DNA of 25,290 bases from positions 1 to 25,290 of the forward strand of contig USQL01000026.1 of NCBI GenBank assembly GCA_900556935.1, read 5' to 3'. The stretch is from an uncultured Eubacteriales bacterium (GTDB lineage Bacteria > Bacillota > Clostridia > Oscillospirales > Oscillospiraceae). The first letter of the stretch is position 1. Each line of letters starts with the position of its first letter. The translations under genes and the position numbers were made by a program. The notes under the pieces were generated by a model. It ran no database searches and was not told where the DNA came from. It worked only from the letters and a program-made list of their open reading frames with translations. This document shows, one piece after another, positions 1 to 7,511 of the stretch.

Positions 1-31
1 CCAGCAATAAAAATAAAAACGCTTTTTTCAT
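1..31 (-). CDS. N-terminus of next gene in sugar ABC operon (partial)
   Basis: An ATG at 31-29 overlaps the TGA stop of the upstream permease (ATGA arrangement) and opens a frame reading MKKAFLFLLL before the window ends. The basic start followed by a hydrophobic run fits either the second inner-membrane permease (MalG/UgpE type) that usually follows a MalF-type gene, or a signal peptide. The overlap implies translational coupling. Only ten codons are visible, so the product is inferred from context. Confidence 0.5.
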   Translation of the reverse strand, partial: MKKAFLFLLL

Positions 32-873
32 TCTTCTCCCTCCCGGTCCCAGAGCCGCCGCAGAAGCAAAATGAGCACCAGGGCGATGCCGCCTGTCAGC
101 ACGGAGGCCGCGGCGATTTTGTCATAGTCCAGGGCCCGGAACCAATTGTTGTAGAGATGCTGCAATAGGTACATCTGCTCCTGGGGGTAATCCCCCGCCA
201 CCAGCCAGGCCTCCCGGAACACCCGGAAGGAATTGAGCAAGGAAAGCACACCAATGGAATAGGCGCTGCCCTTGAGGTTCGGCAGCGTAATCCAGAGAAA
301 GCAGGCCGCCCCGTTGGCTCCGTCCATCTGGGCCGCCTCGTAGATGCTCTCCGGGATGGCCCCCAGGGCAGCGGTCCAGAGCACCACGGTATAGCCCAGG
401 TTCTTCCAGAGATAGCTGATCACCAGCATCCAGAAGGAAGCGCCGGAGCCCATCCAGTCCACCCCCGGCAGGCCCAGAGCATCCAGGGCCCCGTTCACCA
501 GACCGTTTTCGTGGAATAATAGCTTCCAGGCCAGCACCACGGAGGCCGCTGGGACTGCCATGGGCAGCAAAAAGGCGCTGCGCAGCCGTCCCCCGGCCCA
601 GGCCCGCCGCAGTCCCATGGCCAGCGCCAGAGAGAGGCACAGCAGCAGCGGCACACAGGCCAGCATAAATCGCCCCGTATTCCAGGCCGCCAGCCGGAAG
701 GCCCGGTTGGCAAGCACCGTGCGGAAATTTTCCAGCCCCACCCACCATCCGCCGATGGCGGTCCGAAAGGCCCCCAGGAGCACCTGCACCATGGGAATCA
801 GGGCAAACACCGTCACCCCCAGAAGGTTCGGAAGCAAAAATGCCCAGCGAACCCAATTTTTCCGTTGTTTCAC
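28..873 (-). CDS. carbohydrate-type ABC transporter permease (MalF/UgpA family)
   Basis: Inner-membrane subunit of a CUT1-type ABC importer. The protein shows about six hydrophobic segments and the EAA loop that docks on the ATPase (EAAQMDGA near residues 179-186, then ITLP at 195-198), typical of binding-protein-dependent permeases. I chose the GTG at 873, giving 281 residues, because MKQRKNWVRWAFLLP is the usual N-terminus of this family and an AAGGAAAGAAGG ribosome site lies about 10 bases upstream. An ATG at 921 (297 residues) is the alternative but has only a weak ribosome site. The open frame continues further upstream through a terminator, so longer versions are not credible. No ATPase or binding-protein gene is visible, and the substrate cannot be read from sequence; sugar is a family-based guess. 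Confidence 0.85.
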   Translation of the reverse strand: MKQRKNWVRWAFLLPNLLGVTVFALIPMVQVLLGAFRTAIGGWWVGLENFRTVLANRAFRLAAWNTGRFMLACVPLLLCLSLALAMGLRRAWAGGRLRSAFLLPMAVPAASVVLAWKLLFHENGLVNGALDALGLPGVDWMGSGASFWMLVISYLWKNLGYTVVLWTAALGAIPESIYEAAQMDGANGAACFLWITLPNLKGSAYSIGVLSLLNSFRVFREAWLVAGDYPQEQMYLLQHLYNNWFRALDYDKIAAASVLTGGIALVLILLLRRLWDREGEE

Positions 874-936
874 ACGCTTCTGTCCTTCTTTCCTTTTTGA
901 GAAAGAGGATATCACTTTCATCTCTAAACGCGCTCT

Positions 937-988
937 AAAAAACGCCATTGCCGAAGTCCGCGGACAGACAATGGCAATGGCGTTTTTT
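937..988 (-). terminator. intrinsic terminator after the TRAP permease
   Basis: A perfect 16-bp inverted repeat (937-952 with 973-988; arm AAAAAACGCCATTGCC) with a 20-base loop. The arms end in six A on the left and six T on the right, so it can act in both directions. It lies 14 bases beyond the TRAP permease stop and 64 bases before the sugar permease GTG, leaving little space for a promoter of the latter. That operon may depend on read-through or on a weak promoter I could not identify. Confidence 0.9.
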
Positions 989-1001
989 AAGTTAAAATAC
1001 T

Positions 1002-2945
1002 TTACGCAGCCTTCACGGCAGCCTTTTTCTGTTCCACAACGCACAGCACCACGACGATGCCGGACAGGCAGATGCCGATGAGGTCGGTGGTGTGGCCGGG
1101 GTAAATCATCATCAGGCCGCCCACCAGGGCCAGGCCTCTGCGGAACCAGTTCAGCTTACCGATGAGATACCCTTCCATGGCGGCAGCCACCGAGGCGATG
1201 CCGATGAGAGAAGTGACCGTGATGAGCACCACATCCAGCACCGTAGTATCAATCAGCAGCATGGAGGGGCTCAGGGCGAAGGCGTAAGGCACGATGAACG
1301 CGCCGATGGCAAGCTTGGTGGCCTCCAGAGCCGTCTTCATGGGGTTGGCCTGGGCGATGGCGGAACCGGCATAGGCCGCCAGGGCCACCGGCGGCGTCAG
1401 GTCCGCCACGATGCCGAAGTAGAACACGAAGAAGTGGGCCGCAACCAGGGGCACACCCATCCGCACCAGAATGGGGGCACAGGTGGCCGCCATGATGCAG
1501 TAGGTCGCCGTGGTGGGGACGCCCATGCCCAGAACGATGCAGCAGATCATGGTCAGGAACAGGGCGATGAGCACATTATTGCCGGCCACAACCACGATAC
1601 CGTTGATAATCACGTTGGCCAAGCCCGTCATGGTGATGGTACCGGCAATGATACCGGCAATGCCGCAGGCGGCGGCTACCGTAATGGAACCTTGACCACC
1701 GGCCGCCAGTGCCTCCAACAGTCGCATGGGGGTGATACGGGTTTCCTTGCTGAACAGGGTCACAAAAATGCAGGCCACAATGGACAGGGCCGCGGCGTAC
1801 TGGATGCTCTTCTGGCTGGTGCTCACCAGGTAGATCAGCAGCAGCAGCGGCAGCATCAGGTAGCTCTTTTTCAGCAGGGGCAGGAGCTTGGGCAGATTCT
1901 CCTTGGAAATGCCCTTAAGCCCCAGCTTTTTGGCTTCCAGATGGACGGAGATGAAAATACCGGTAAAGTACAGTAGAGCTGGGAGCACTGCCTTCAGGGC
2001 GATCTGTCCATAGGGCAGCTGCACATAGTCCGCCATCAGGAAGGCGGCGGCACCCATAATGGGAGGCATAATCTGTCCGCCGGTGGAGGCGGCAGCCTCC
2101 GTGGCACCGGCGAATTCGGATTTATAGCCCGCTTCCTTCATAAGGGGAATGGTCACAGAGCCGGAACCCACGGTGTTGGCAACGGAGGAGCCGGAGACAA
2201 CGCCCAGCAGGGCGCTGGCCACTACGGCCACCTTGGCCGGGCCACCGGAGAAGCGGCCCACCAGGGCGTTGGCCACCTGGATAAAATAATCCGCAATACC
2301 GGTGCGCTCCAGGAACGCGCCAAAGACGATAAAGACAACAATAAATTTCGAGCACACGTTGATGGGGGTTGCCAGCACGCCCTCCTTGCCGTAGAACAGA
2401 TACCGGATGGTGTAATTCAATTTGCCCCAGAGAGAGGGGTTGGAAAGTCCGGCGGTCAGGGCATAGACCAGGAAGCACCCGGCCACAATCAGAATCGGCA
2501 GGCCCACGCTCCGGCGGCAAACCTCCGCCAGGGCCAGAACGCCCACGATGCCAATGACAATCTGGTAGCTTTCAAAAATGCTTCCCTGCTGGATGATGCT
2601 CTTGGCGTTGAAGGCATAGTACAGAAACGCGCCGGTACCTACAACCATCAGCAGGATATCGTACCAGGGAATGTAGTTGACCTTCTGGTGTCCCTTCTTG
2701 GCGGGAAACACCAGATACCCCAGGAACACAATCCAGGCCACAAAGGTGGTCAGCCGCAGCTCCTCCAGCCAGCTGGCGAACAGCGTCACATACAGGCAGA
2801 ACAGCGAAAAGGTCGCCAAAATGACATTGACCACAATTCTGGGCGTTCCCTCCCAAATCCGGACGTTGGACTCCCGGTCGTACTTTTTCATGACGGAGTC
2901 CAGGTCCATGGGCTCGTCTGTTTTTTTCTTCTTAAAAAGGCTCAT
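1002..2945 (-). CDS. TRAP transporter fused permease (DctQM fusion, TAXI type)
   Basis: Cytoplasmic-membrane permease of a tripartite ATP-independent periplasmic (TRAP) transporter, driven by an ion gradient. At 647 residues it has the usual size of the 4TM/12TM fused form found with TAXI receptors. An N-terminal soluble stretch is followed by many hydrophobic helices. Typical DctM motifs are visible: SGSSVANTVGSG, EAAASTGGQIMPP, GMGVPTTATY and FGIVADLTPPVALAAY. The ATG at 2945 has AGGAGG eight bases upstream; the open frame runs further upstream through a non-coding repeat. It is downstream of the TAXI receptor gene, about 240 bases away, and is probably co-transcribed with it from the promoter at 4207-4235. 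Substrate unknown; TAXI systems are often linked to organic acids or amino acids. Confidence 0.93.
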   Translation of the reverse strand: MSLFKKKKTDEPMDLDSVMKKYDRESNVRIWEGTPRIVVNVILATFSLFCLYVTLFASWLEELRLTTFVAWIVFLGYLVFPAKKGHQKVNYIPWYDILLMVVGTGAFLYYAFNAKSIIQQGSIFESYQIVIGIVGVLALAEVCRRSVGLPILIVAGCFLVYALTAGLSNPSLWGKLNYTIRYLFYGKEGVLATPINVCSKFIVVFIVFGAFLERTGIADYFIQVANALVGRFSGGPAKVAVVASALLGVVSGSSVANTVGSGSVTIPLMKEAGYKSEFAGATEAAASTGGQIMPPIMGAAAFLMADYVQLPYGQIALKAVLPALLYFTGIFISVHLEAKKLGLKGISKENLPKLLPLLKKSYLMLPLLLLIYLVSTSQKSIQYAAALSIVACIFVTLFSKETRITPMRLLEALAAGGQGSITVAAACGIAGIIAGTITMTGLANVIINGIVVVAGNNVLIALFLTMICCIVLGMGVPTTATYCIMAATCAPILVRMGVPLVAAHFFVFYFGIVADLTPPVALAAYAGSAIAQANPMKTALEATKLAIGAFIVPYAFALSPSMLLIDTTVLDVVLITVTSLIGIASVAAAMEGYLIGKLNWFRRGLALVGGLMMIYPGHTTDLIGICLSGIVVVLCVVEQKKAAVKAA

Positions 2946-3045
2946 AGGGTTCTCCTCCTTGCTGGAAATCGGAAGCGCTGAAGAAATGGCCCTCTCACGC
3001 GATTTCTTCGGCGTTCCCGGGAAACGGCTGGGGCTGTCAGGAAAG

Positions 3046-3156
3046 TATGCCACCGGTGTGGCAGTCCCCCATTTAAGGACGAAGGTCCGGATTTTATGGA
3101 TGTTTGAAAATCCGGGGGATTGCCACACCAGTCTGCGGACTGATTCGCAATGACAC
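3046..3156. repeat. REP-like palindromic intergenic repeat
   Basis: Between the TAXI receptor and the TRAP permease lies a long imperfect palindrome. Positions 3052-3070 (ACCGGTGTGGCAGTCCCCC) pair with 3114-3132 with two mismatch or wobble positions, and an inner CCGGATTTT/AAAATCCGG stem sits inside. Its right flank contains a second small hairpin CAGTC-tgcg-GACTG (3129-3142) followed by TTCGCAATGACA. The 'GCAATGACA next to GTGTGGCAATCC' layout resembles dispersed palindromic repeats I recall from gut Clostridia; that is recollection, not a search. It may reduce permease expression relative to the receptor or stabilise the receptor mRNA. Confidence 0.6.
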
Positions 3157-3184
3157 GATCTACCGGATGCCCCAGGGATTCGTG

Positions 3185-4156
3185 TTACTGTGCGTCTACG
3201 GTGATGCCCTTCTCGGCGAAGTACTTGGCAGCACCCTTGTGGAAGGGAGCGGTCATGCCGGAGGTGGCGTTCTCCAGGCTCAGCTCCGCGCCCTTGCCGT
3301 TCTCCTTGGCAATGTCGGCGGCGTTGTCGAAGATGGCCTTGGTCAGGTTATAAACGTCGTCCTCGGAGGCGCTGGCGGAGACAATCAGGGTGGCTTTCAC
3401 CGTGACGGTGGTCACGTCGGTGTCCTGTCCGGGGTAGGTACCGGCGGGAATGTTATAGGTGGTGTAGAAGGGGCAGGCGGCCATCATGGCATCGGCTACC
3501 GCGCCGTCAATGGGCACCAGGTATGCGGAATTGGTGGTGCACAGCTCGGTGATGGCAGGGGTGGGGGCACCGGCGACGATAAAGGCCGCGTCAATCTTGC
3601 CGTCCTTCAGCGCGTCGGCGCTGTCGGAGAAGCTCTGATACTGGGCCTTGATGTCATTCTCGGTCAGACCGGCGGCGGTGAGCACATCCATTGCGTTGAA
3701 GTAAACGCCGGAGCTGGGTGCGCCGATGGAAACAGTCTTTCCCTTCAGGTCCGCGACGGACTTGATATTGGGGTCCATGGTAACCAGCTGCACGGACTCG
3801 GCGTACAGCCCCGCAACCACCCGGAAAGCATCTACCTTGCCGGTGGACTCAAAGGAGCGTGTACCCTCCCAGGCGTAGGCCATAACATCGGACTGGACGG
3901 TGCCCAGCTGATAGTCGCCGGACTGGATGCCCTGGATGTTGGCCTTGGAGCCGTCGGTGGCGACAACCGTGACATCAATGCCCGCCTTATTACTAATGTA
4001 CTGGCCCAGCACGCCGCCGTAGCCATAGTAGGTGCCGGCGGAGCCGCCGGTGCCCATGGTCATTTTGCCGGAGGCGGAACCGCTGCCGCCGCAGGCTGCA
4101 AGAGAAAGGGTCAGGGCTGTGGTCAGGGCCAGAGTAAACAGCTTCTTGAGTTTCAT
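3185..4156 (-). CDS. TAXI-family TRAP solute receptor, lipoprotein
   Basis: Extracytoplasmic substrate-capture subunit of the TRAP transporter whose permease is encoded just downstream. The N-terminus is a lipoprotein signal peptide with lipobox LAAC (Cys22), followed by a Gly/Ser linker. Mature sequence begins with the TAXI hallmark GTGGSAGTYYGYGG (residues 36-48) and continues with the two-lobe fold motifs (DLKGKTVSIGAPSSG). Length of 323 residues is normal. The ATG at 4156 has AGGAGG upstream, and a sigma-A type promoter lies at 4207-4235. Ligand not predictable from sequence. Confidence 0.93.
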   Translation of the reverse strand: MKLKKLFTLALTTALTLSLAACGGSGSASGKMTMGTGGSAGTYYGYGGVLGQYISNKAGIDVTVVATDGSKANIQGIQSGDYQLGTVQSDVMAYAWEGTRSFESTGKVDAFRVVAGLYAESVQLVTMDPNIKSVADLKGKTVSIGAPSSGVYFNAMDVLTAAGLTENDIKAQYQSFSDSADALKDGKIDAAFIVAGAPTPAITELCTTNSAYLVPIDGAVADAMMAACPFYTTYNIPAGTYPGQDTDVTTVTVKATLIVSASASEDDVYNLTKAIFDNAADIAKENGKGAELSLENATSGMTAPFHKGAAKYFAEKGITVDAQ

Positions 4157-4174
4157 ATGATTTTCCTCCTTCTT

Positions 4175-4195
4175 GTTTTTGGCCTCTCCAAAAAC
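4175..4195 (-). promoter_or_regulatory. 5' UTR hairpin upstream of TAXI receptor
   Basis: A perfect 8-bp stem (GTTTTTGG / CCAAAAAC) with a 5-base loop lies in the leader just before the AGGAGG site. It is probably an mRNA-stabilising structure; a regulatory role is possible but not shown. Confidence 0.5.
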
Positions 4196-4206
4196 TTCAT
4201 GGCCGT

Positions 4207-4235
4207 ATTATACACCACATTTTGCATTTTTTCAA
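4207..4235 (-). promoter_or_regulatory. promoter of the TAXI-TRAP operon
   Basis: On the minus strand, TTGAAA (4235-4230), a 17-base spacer and TATAAT (4212-4207) form a near-consensus sigma-A promoter about 50 bases before the receptor ATG. Confidence 0.85.
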
Positions 4236-4611
4236 GTCGCAAATTGCATCCTTTTTTGTAGTGTGGACATTTGTTTACGGACATGCACTGTATGCAGCCT
4301 TAAATATCCCGTATTTTTTGTTGTTTTCAGCTTTTGTTTCGTCATTCTGCACAGTTTTATTCTATTACTGGACAATACATTTTACAATTTAACCTTTCTT
4401 CGTGGCAAAATTTTTTATTTACGGTCTTTTACTGGATTAATGGCGCATGACAGAGCTTTTAATACGCTGTGCATTTTTTGCTTTAGAAATCTCTTTTCGT
4501 TTTTCTCCTTTTCTGCTCATTTTTCAAAGAAAGCAGACCGGTTTAATCATTTTTCACAAATTTGCGGTCATACTCTGTTCATATTTTGAACGGTGGAAGC
4601 CCCGGAATTGC
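4236..4611. other. AT-rich intergenic spacer, no gene seen
   Basis: About 375 bases between the divergent TAXI and uraA promoters. The stretch is AT-rich with many T runs. Its longest open frame encodes a Phe/Ser/Cys-rich product with no ribosome site and no recognisable domain, so I treat it as non-coding. Regulator-binding sites for either promoter may lie here, but none stands out. Confidence 0.6.
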
Positions 4612-4640
4612 TTGCATTTTGGCGCTCGTGCGAGTATACT
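4612..4640 (+). promoter_or_regulatory. promoter of the uraA leader
   Basis: TTGCAT (4612-4617), a 17-base spacer and TATACT (4635-4640) form a sigma-A type promoter. Transcription would start near 4646-4648, giving a leader of about 80 bases before uraA. Confidence 0.8.
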
Positions 4641-4657
4641 GACAGAGATAAAACGCA

Positions 4658-4703
4658 GGAGAGGAGGGAAGGAAATGCAAAATACCCTTCTCTCCCCTTT
4701 TTT
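4658..4703 (+). terminator. attenuator-type terminator in the uraA leader
   Basis: GGAGAGGAGGG (4658-4668) pairs with CCCTTCTCTCC (4685-4695), 11 bp with a single G-U pair, followed by CC and six T (4698-4703). It sits between the promoter and uraA, so it would stop most transcripts unless prevented. The 5' arm is also the ribosome site of the leader ORF starting at 4675, so a bound ribosome would block hairpin formation. No PyrR-binding consensus or purine riboswitch core was recognised. Confidence 0.7.
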
Positions 4704-4740
4704 GCGAATAGAAAGGAAGATTACAAATGGCAGCTCCTGA
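4675..4740 (+). CDS. putative 21-residue leader peptide overlapping uraA start
   Basis: ATG at 4675 is preceded by a strong GAGGAGGGAAGGA site and encodes MQNTLLSPFLRIERKITNGS followed by S and TGA at 4738-4740. The stop lies 12-14 bases inside uraA in another frame, so the two genes would be translationally coupled. The codons CTT CTC TCC CCT TTT TTG run through the 3' arm and U-tract of the terminator. A leader peptide of this kind recalls E. coli pyrBI attenuation in layout only, since no homology is visible. Function is inferred; chance occurrence cannot be excluded. Confidence 0.5.
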   Translation: MQNTLLSPFLRIERKITNGSS

Positions 4741-6091
4741 AACAAACAATGATGTGGTGTACGATGCCAGCACCCTGGCCGCACCCAAGCGCCTGCTGCT
4801 GGGCGTTCAGCACCTGTTCGCCATGTTCGGCGCAACGGTACTGGTCCCCGCGCTGACAGGTCTGGACGTAGCCAACGCCCTGCTGTTCGCGGGCCTGGGC
4901 ACTCTGCTGTTCCACCTGATCACCGGTCGGAAGGTTCCCGCGTTCCTGGGTTCCTCCTTCGCCTTCATCGGCGGCTACAATGCCATCCGTGCCCTGGGCA
5001 CCGGAAACGAAACGCTCCCCTACGCCTGCTTCGGCGTGGCCTGCGCGGGTCTTGTCTACCTGATTATGGCCTTCTTCTTTAAGCAGTTCGGTGCTAAGAA
5101 GGTCATGCGCTACTTCCCCCCCATTGTAACGGGGCCCATTATCATCTGCATTGGCCTGACCCTGTCCGGCTCCGCCGTGACCAACTGCGCTGCCAACTGG
5201 TGGGTTGCCCTGGTGGCCATCCTGATTGTGGTTGGCTGCAACATCTGGGGCAAGGGCATGGTCAAAATCATTCCCATTCTCCTGGGTGTGGTCGGCTCCT
5301 ATGTGTTCTCCATGATTGTTGACCCCACCTCCCGGGAAAATCTGGTAACCCTGGTCAGCCAGGCGGACTGGATTGGCCTGCCCATCGTCTGGAACCGCAC
5401 CGCCCTGTCCATCTTTGGTTCTAACCTGGACACCGGCCTGCTGGTAACCGCCATTGTGACCATCATGCCCATCTCCCTGGCAACCATGATGGAGCATGTG
5501 GGCGATATCTGCGCCATCTCCTCCACCGTAGGCAAGAACTTCGTGGAAGACCCCGGCCTGCATCGGACCCTGGTGGGCGACGGTCTGGCCACCACCCTGG
5601 CTTCCCTCTTCGGCGCTCCCGCCAACACCACCTACGGTGAGAACACCGGTGTGCTGGCCCTGAGCAAGGTGTACGACCCCAAGGTTGTCCGTCTGGCCGC
5701 CTTCTTCGCCATCATCCTGTCCTTCTGCCCCAAGTTTGCCGCTCTGATTGTGGCCATGCCCGCTGCTACCATGGGCGGTGTCAGCCTGGTGCTGTACGGC
5801 ATGATTTCCGCCGTCGGTGTCCGCAACGTGGTTGAAAACCAGGTGGACTTCACCAAGAGCCGCAATGTTCTGATTGCCGCCATGATTATGGGTCTGGCTG
5901 TGGGTGTCAACTACGCCGGGTCCATCGTGATTCCCGTGGGCTCCATCACCATCAGCCTCTCCGGCCTGGCTGTGGCCGCTCTGGTGGGCATCATCATGAA
6001 CGCTGTTCTGCCCGGCAAGGACTATGAGTTCGGTGCCAACGAGCAGGGCGATACCGCCGTTGTCAACTTCGGCAGCCGCGCGCAGAAGTAA
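4727..6091 (+). CDS. uraA: uracil permease (UraA, NCS2 family)
   Basis: Proton-coupled nucleobase importer of the NCS2 family in the cytoplasmic membrane, most likely for uracil salvage. The sequence has UraA motifs in order: QHLFAMFGATVLVP (28-41), GSSFAFIGGYNAI (75-87), the TM8 glutamate in MMEHVGD (Glu256) and the TM10 glutamate in TTYGENTGV (Glu305). The 49-residue spacing of the two glutamates equals that of the uracil-binding Glu241/Glu290 pair of E. coli UraA. Length of 454 is slightly above typical UraA. The ATG at 4727 has AAAGGAAG upstream and lies downstream of an attenuator-like leader. It is a single-gene unit ending at a strong terminator, divergent from the TAXI operon. A xanthine permease is less likely given the YGENTGV motif. 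Confidence 0.9.
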   Translation: MAAPETNNDVVYDASTLAAPKRLLLGVQHLFAMFGATVLVPALTGLDVANALLFAGLGTLLFHLITGRKVPAFLGSSFAFIGGYNAIRALGTGNETLPYACFGVACAGLVYLIMAFFFKQFGAKKVMRYFPPIVTGPIIICIGLTLSGSAVTNCAANWWVALVAILIVVGCNIWGKGMVKIIPILLGVVGSYVFSMIVDPTSRENLVTLVSQADWIGLPIVWNRTALSIFGSNLDTGLLVTAIVTIMPISLATMMEHVGDICAISSTVGKNFVEDPGLHRTLVGDGLATTLASLFGAPANTTYGENTGVLALSKVYDPKVVRLAAFFAIILSFCPKFAALIVAMPAATMGGVSLVLYGMISAVGVRNVVENQVDFTKSRNVLIAAMIMGLAVGVNYAGSIVIPVGSITISLSGLAVAALVGIIMNAVLPGKDYEFGANEQGDTAVVNFGSRAQK

Positions 6092-6098
6092 CATTTCC

Positions 6099-6142
6099 AA
6101 AAAATCAGGGACGCTGTTTTTCCGCAGCGTCCCTGATTTTTT
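6099..6142. terminator. bidirectional intrinsic terminator
   Basis: A perfect 18-bp stem (AAAAAATCAGGGACGCTG, 6099-6116, with 6125-6142) and an 8-base loop, with A and T tracts at the two ends. It sits eight bases after the uraA stop and four bases beyond the stop of the convergent minus-strand gene, serving both. Confidence 0.95.
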
Positions 6143-6145
6143 GCT

Positions 6146-7339
6146 TTATTCGGATAGCCGGTAGCCCTCGTAGAGATTGGAAATCTGCACGGAGGGCACG
6201 GTACAGAAAACGGTTTTGTCATGGCTGTACAGGCAAAGCCCGTCGGGTGTGCCCGGCTGGGTCATGGCCTGAACCGCCCGCACCGCCAGGGGGCCGACAG
6301 CCCCATCTCCAAACAGGACCAGATTCTCATGCTCGCATCTGAGCTGCCCCGTTGCCTCCTCTACATAGGGCGGACGAACGGTCCCATCCCCGTAGGTATA
6401 GAAGCTGTAATCCTCCTGCTGTACCGGGAAGCCCCGCAGTGCCGCAACCGCCTTTGGGCCCATATAGGTGGCCTTTGCCACCTGGCGCACATTTCCGCCG
6501 TTGGATTCCAGAAGATTCACATTCCCGTAGGAATTTCCCAGGCAGCGGGCATACCCATCCCGGGAGGTGAGAATCCCCTCCGTCAGGCCGTTTTCCTCCA
6601 GCGCCGCGGCAGCCGCGTCCATAACAAAGGCGTTTTTCAGGATGCCAAAATCAAGAAGCTCAGTGATTTCATTCTCTTCTATAAAAGCTCTGTAGGCATC
6701 GCTGACAAAAAGCCGCACCCGGTTCTCCCCCAGAAGCTCCAGGTGAATCTGGCTGTCCTGGGAGACGTAATTCAGAACTTCTGATACAAAGTCCCCAGCC
6801 TCGGGGGATTTTTCCGGGTCGTAAAGCGCCGCGTCCTCGTCGTTGCCACAGGCAAAGAGGGCATTGTAGCGGCTGTAGAGGGGCGCGTAGTAAATCCCCC
6901 GGCTTCCGGTTTCCTGGAATGCCTCCAGGGCAGTATACAAGGTCTTCCCCACCGTAAGCTCCTGATTGGGTGCCGCGCTCAGGCTGTGGAGATTGGTAAC
7001 CCCCTCTACCGCTTCCCTGCTCAACGCGTTGTCGGCTTCCGCCAGCGTCTCGGAGTAAAGGGATGTTACCTGGCGCTTCCGGTCCGCGGTGCCCTTTTCC
7101 TCTCCAAAATAATACTGGAGGCTGATCTCCTGGGCGGCGGCGGTAGTGGTGGTAACCTCAATCTCCTGCCAGCCCGCCTCGGGGGTCAGGGCGGTGTTCA
7201 GTGCATAGCCAAAGGCGAAGACGGCCAGGCCGATTGCGGCAATCAAAAGGGCGATGCGCAAACCGTAAGAGCCGTCCTTAACCTCCACATGCTGAATTTT
7301 CGGCACATAGGGACGGTTGTCCCGCTGGTATCTTGACAT
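6146..7339 (-). CDS. membrane-anchored ApbE-like protein, probably degenerate
   Basis: A 397-residue protein with a basic cytosolic N-terminus and one membrane segment near residues 27-47 (LRIALLIAAIGLAVFAFGYAL), then an extracytoplasmic domain. The stretch LLDFGILKNAFVMDAAAAALEENGLTEGILTSRDGYARCLGN resembles the ApbE (FAD:protein FMN transferase) core, where a G-G-x-x-K-G motif is followed by a helix and a Gly-rich strand, but the glycines and lysine are replaced. The usual N-terminal T-M-G-T motif is also not evident. I therefore infer an ApbE-derived fold without transferase activity, at modest confidence; a wholly unrelated domain is possible. ATG at 7339 has an AAAGGA site upstream. It follows the opp operon on the same strand but is separated by a likely terminator. 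Confidence 0.6.
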   Translation of the reverse strand: MSRYQRDNRPYVPKIQHVEVKDGSYGLRIALLIAAIGLAVFAFGYALNTALTPEAGWQEIEVTTTTAAAQEISLQYYFGEEKGTADRKRQVTSLYSETLAEADNALSREAVEGVTNLHSLSAAPNQELTVGKTLYTALEAFQETGSRGIYYAPLYSRYNALFACGNDEDAALYDPEKSPEAGDFVSEVLNYVSQDSQIHLELLGENRVRLFVSDAYRAFIEENEITELLDFGILKNAFVMDAAAAALEENGLTEGILTSRDGYARCLGNSYGNVNLLESNGGNVRQVAKATYMGPKAVAALRGFPVQQEDYSFYTYGDGTVRPPYVEEATGQLRCEHENLVLFGDGAVGPLAVRAVQAMTQPGTPDGLCLYSHDKTVFCTVPSVQISNLYEGYRLSE

Positions 7340-7359
7340 AGGAACATCCTTTCTTCATA

Positions 7360-7402
7360 CGCTTCCGGAAAGGCGGAAGCAAAAGGGCGGCATCCGCCGC
7401 CC
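7360..7402 (-). terminator. probable terminator of the opp operon
   Basis: On the minus strand GGGCGGC-ggat-GCCGCCC (7402-7385) is followed by TTTTGC, a perfect 7-bp GC stem with a short T-run. A second perfect stem GCTTCCG/CGGAAGC (7361-7367 with 7374-7380) follows at once. A third GC hairpin (7455-7473) lies closer to the oppF stop without a T-run. Together they likely end the opp transcript, though the T-run is weak. Confidence 0.55.
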
Positions 7403-7454
7403 GCCCGGCCGCAAAAGCCGCGCTTCTGAACGTCACGCGGTCTCGGAACCCAGC

Positions 7455-7473
7455 GGGCGGCAGATTGCCGCCC
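7455..7473. repeat. perfect GC-rich hairpin downstream of oppF
   Basis: GGGCGGCA-gat-TGCCGCCC, a perfect 8-bp stem with a 3-base loop, 39 bases beyond the oppF stop. No adjacent U-tract, so an mRNA 3'-end stabiliser is more likely than a terminator. Confidence 0.5.
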
Positions 7474-7511
7474 TGAGCGCATTTGAATCGTGCAGCAGAG
7501 AAAACCAACGG

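Noticed and set aside
874..1044. Longer N-terminus of the sugar ABC permease
   Set aside because: It would run through the perfect terminator hairpin and into the end of the TRAP permease gene; the family N-terminus begins at the GTG at 873.
4173..4589. Plus-strand Phe/Ser-rich open frame in the TAXI-uraA spacer
   Set aside because: AT-rich DNA readily gives Phe-rich frames; it covers the minus-strand TAXI promoter and has no ribosome site.
4590..4726. PyrR-binding element or purine riboswitch before uraA
   Set aside because: Neither the PyrR binding-loop consensus nor the purine riboswitch core is visible; only the terminator and leader ORF are supported.
4721..6100. Minus-strand open frame of 459 codons opposite uraA
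   Set aside because: Gly/His/Gln/Asp-rich shadow of uraA with no family resemblance.
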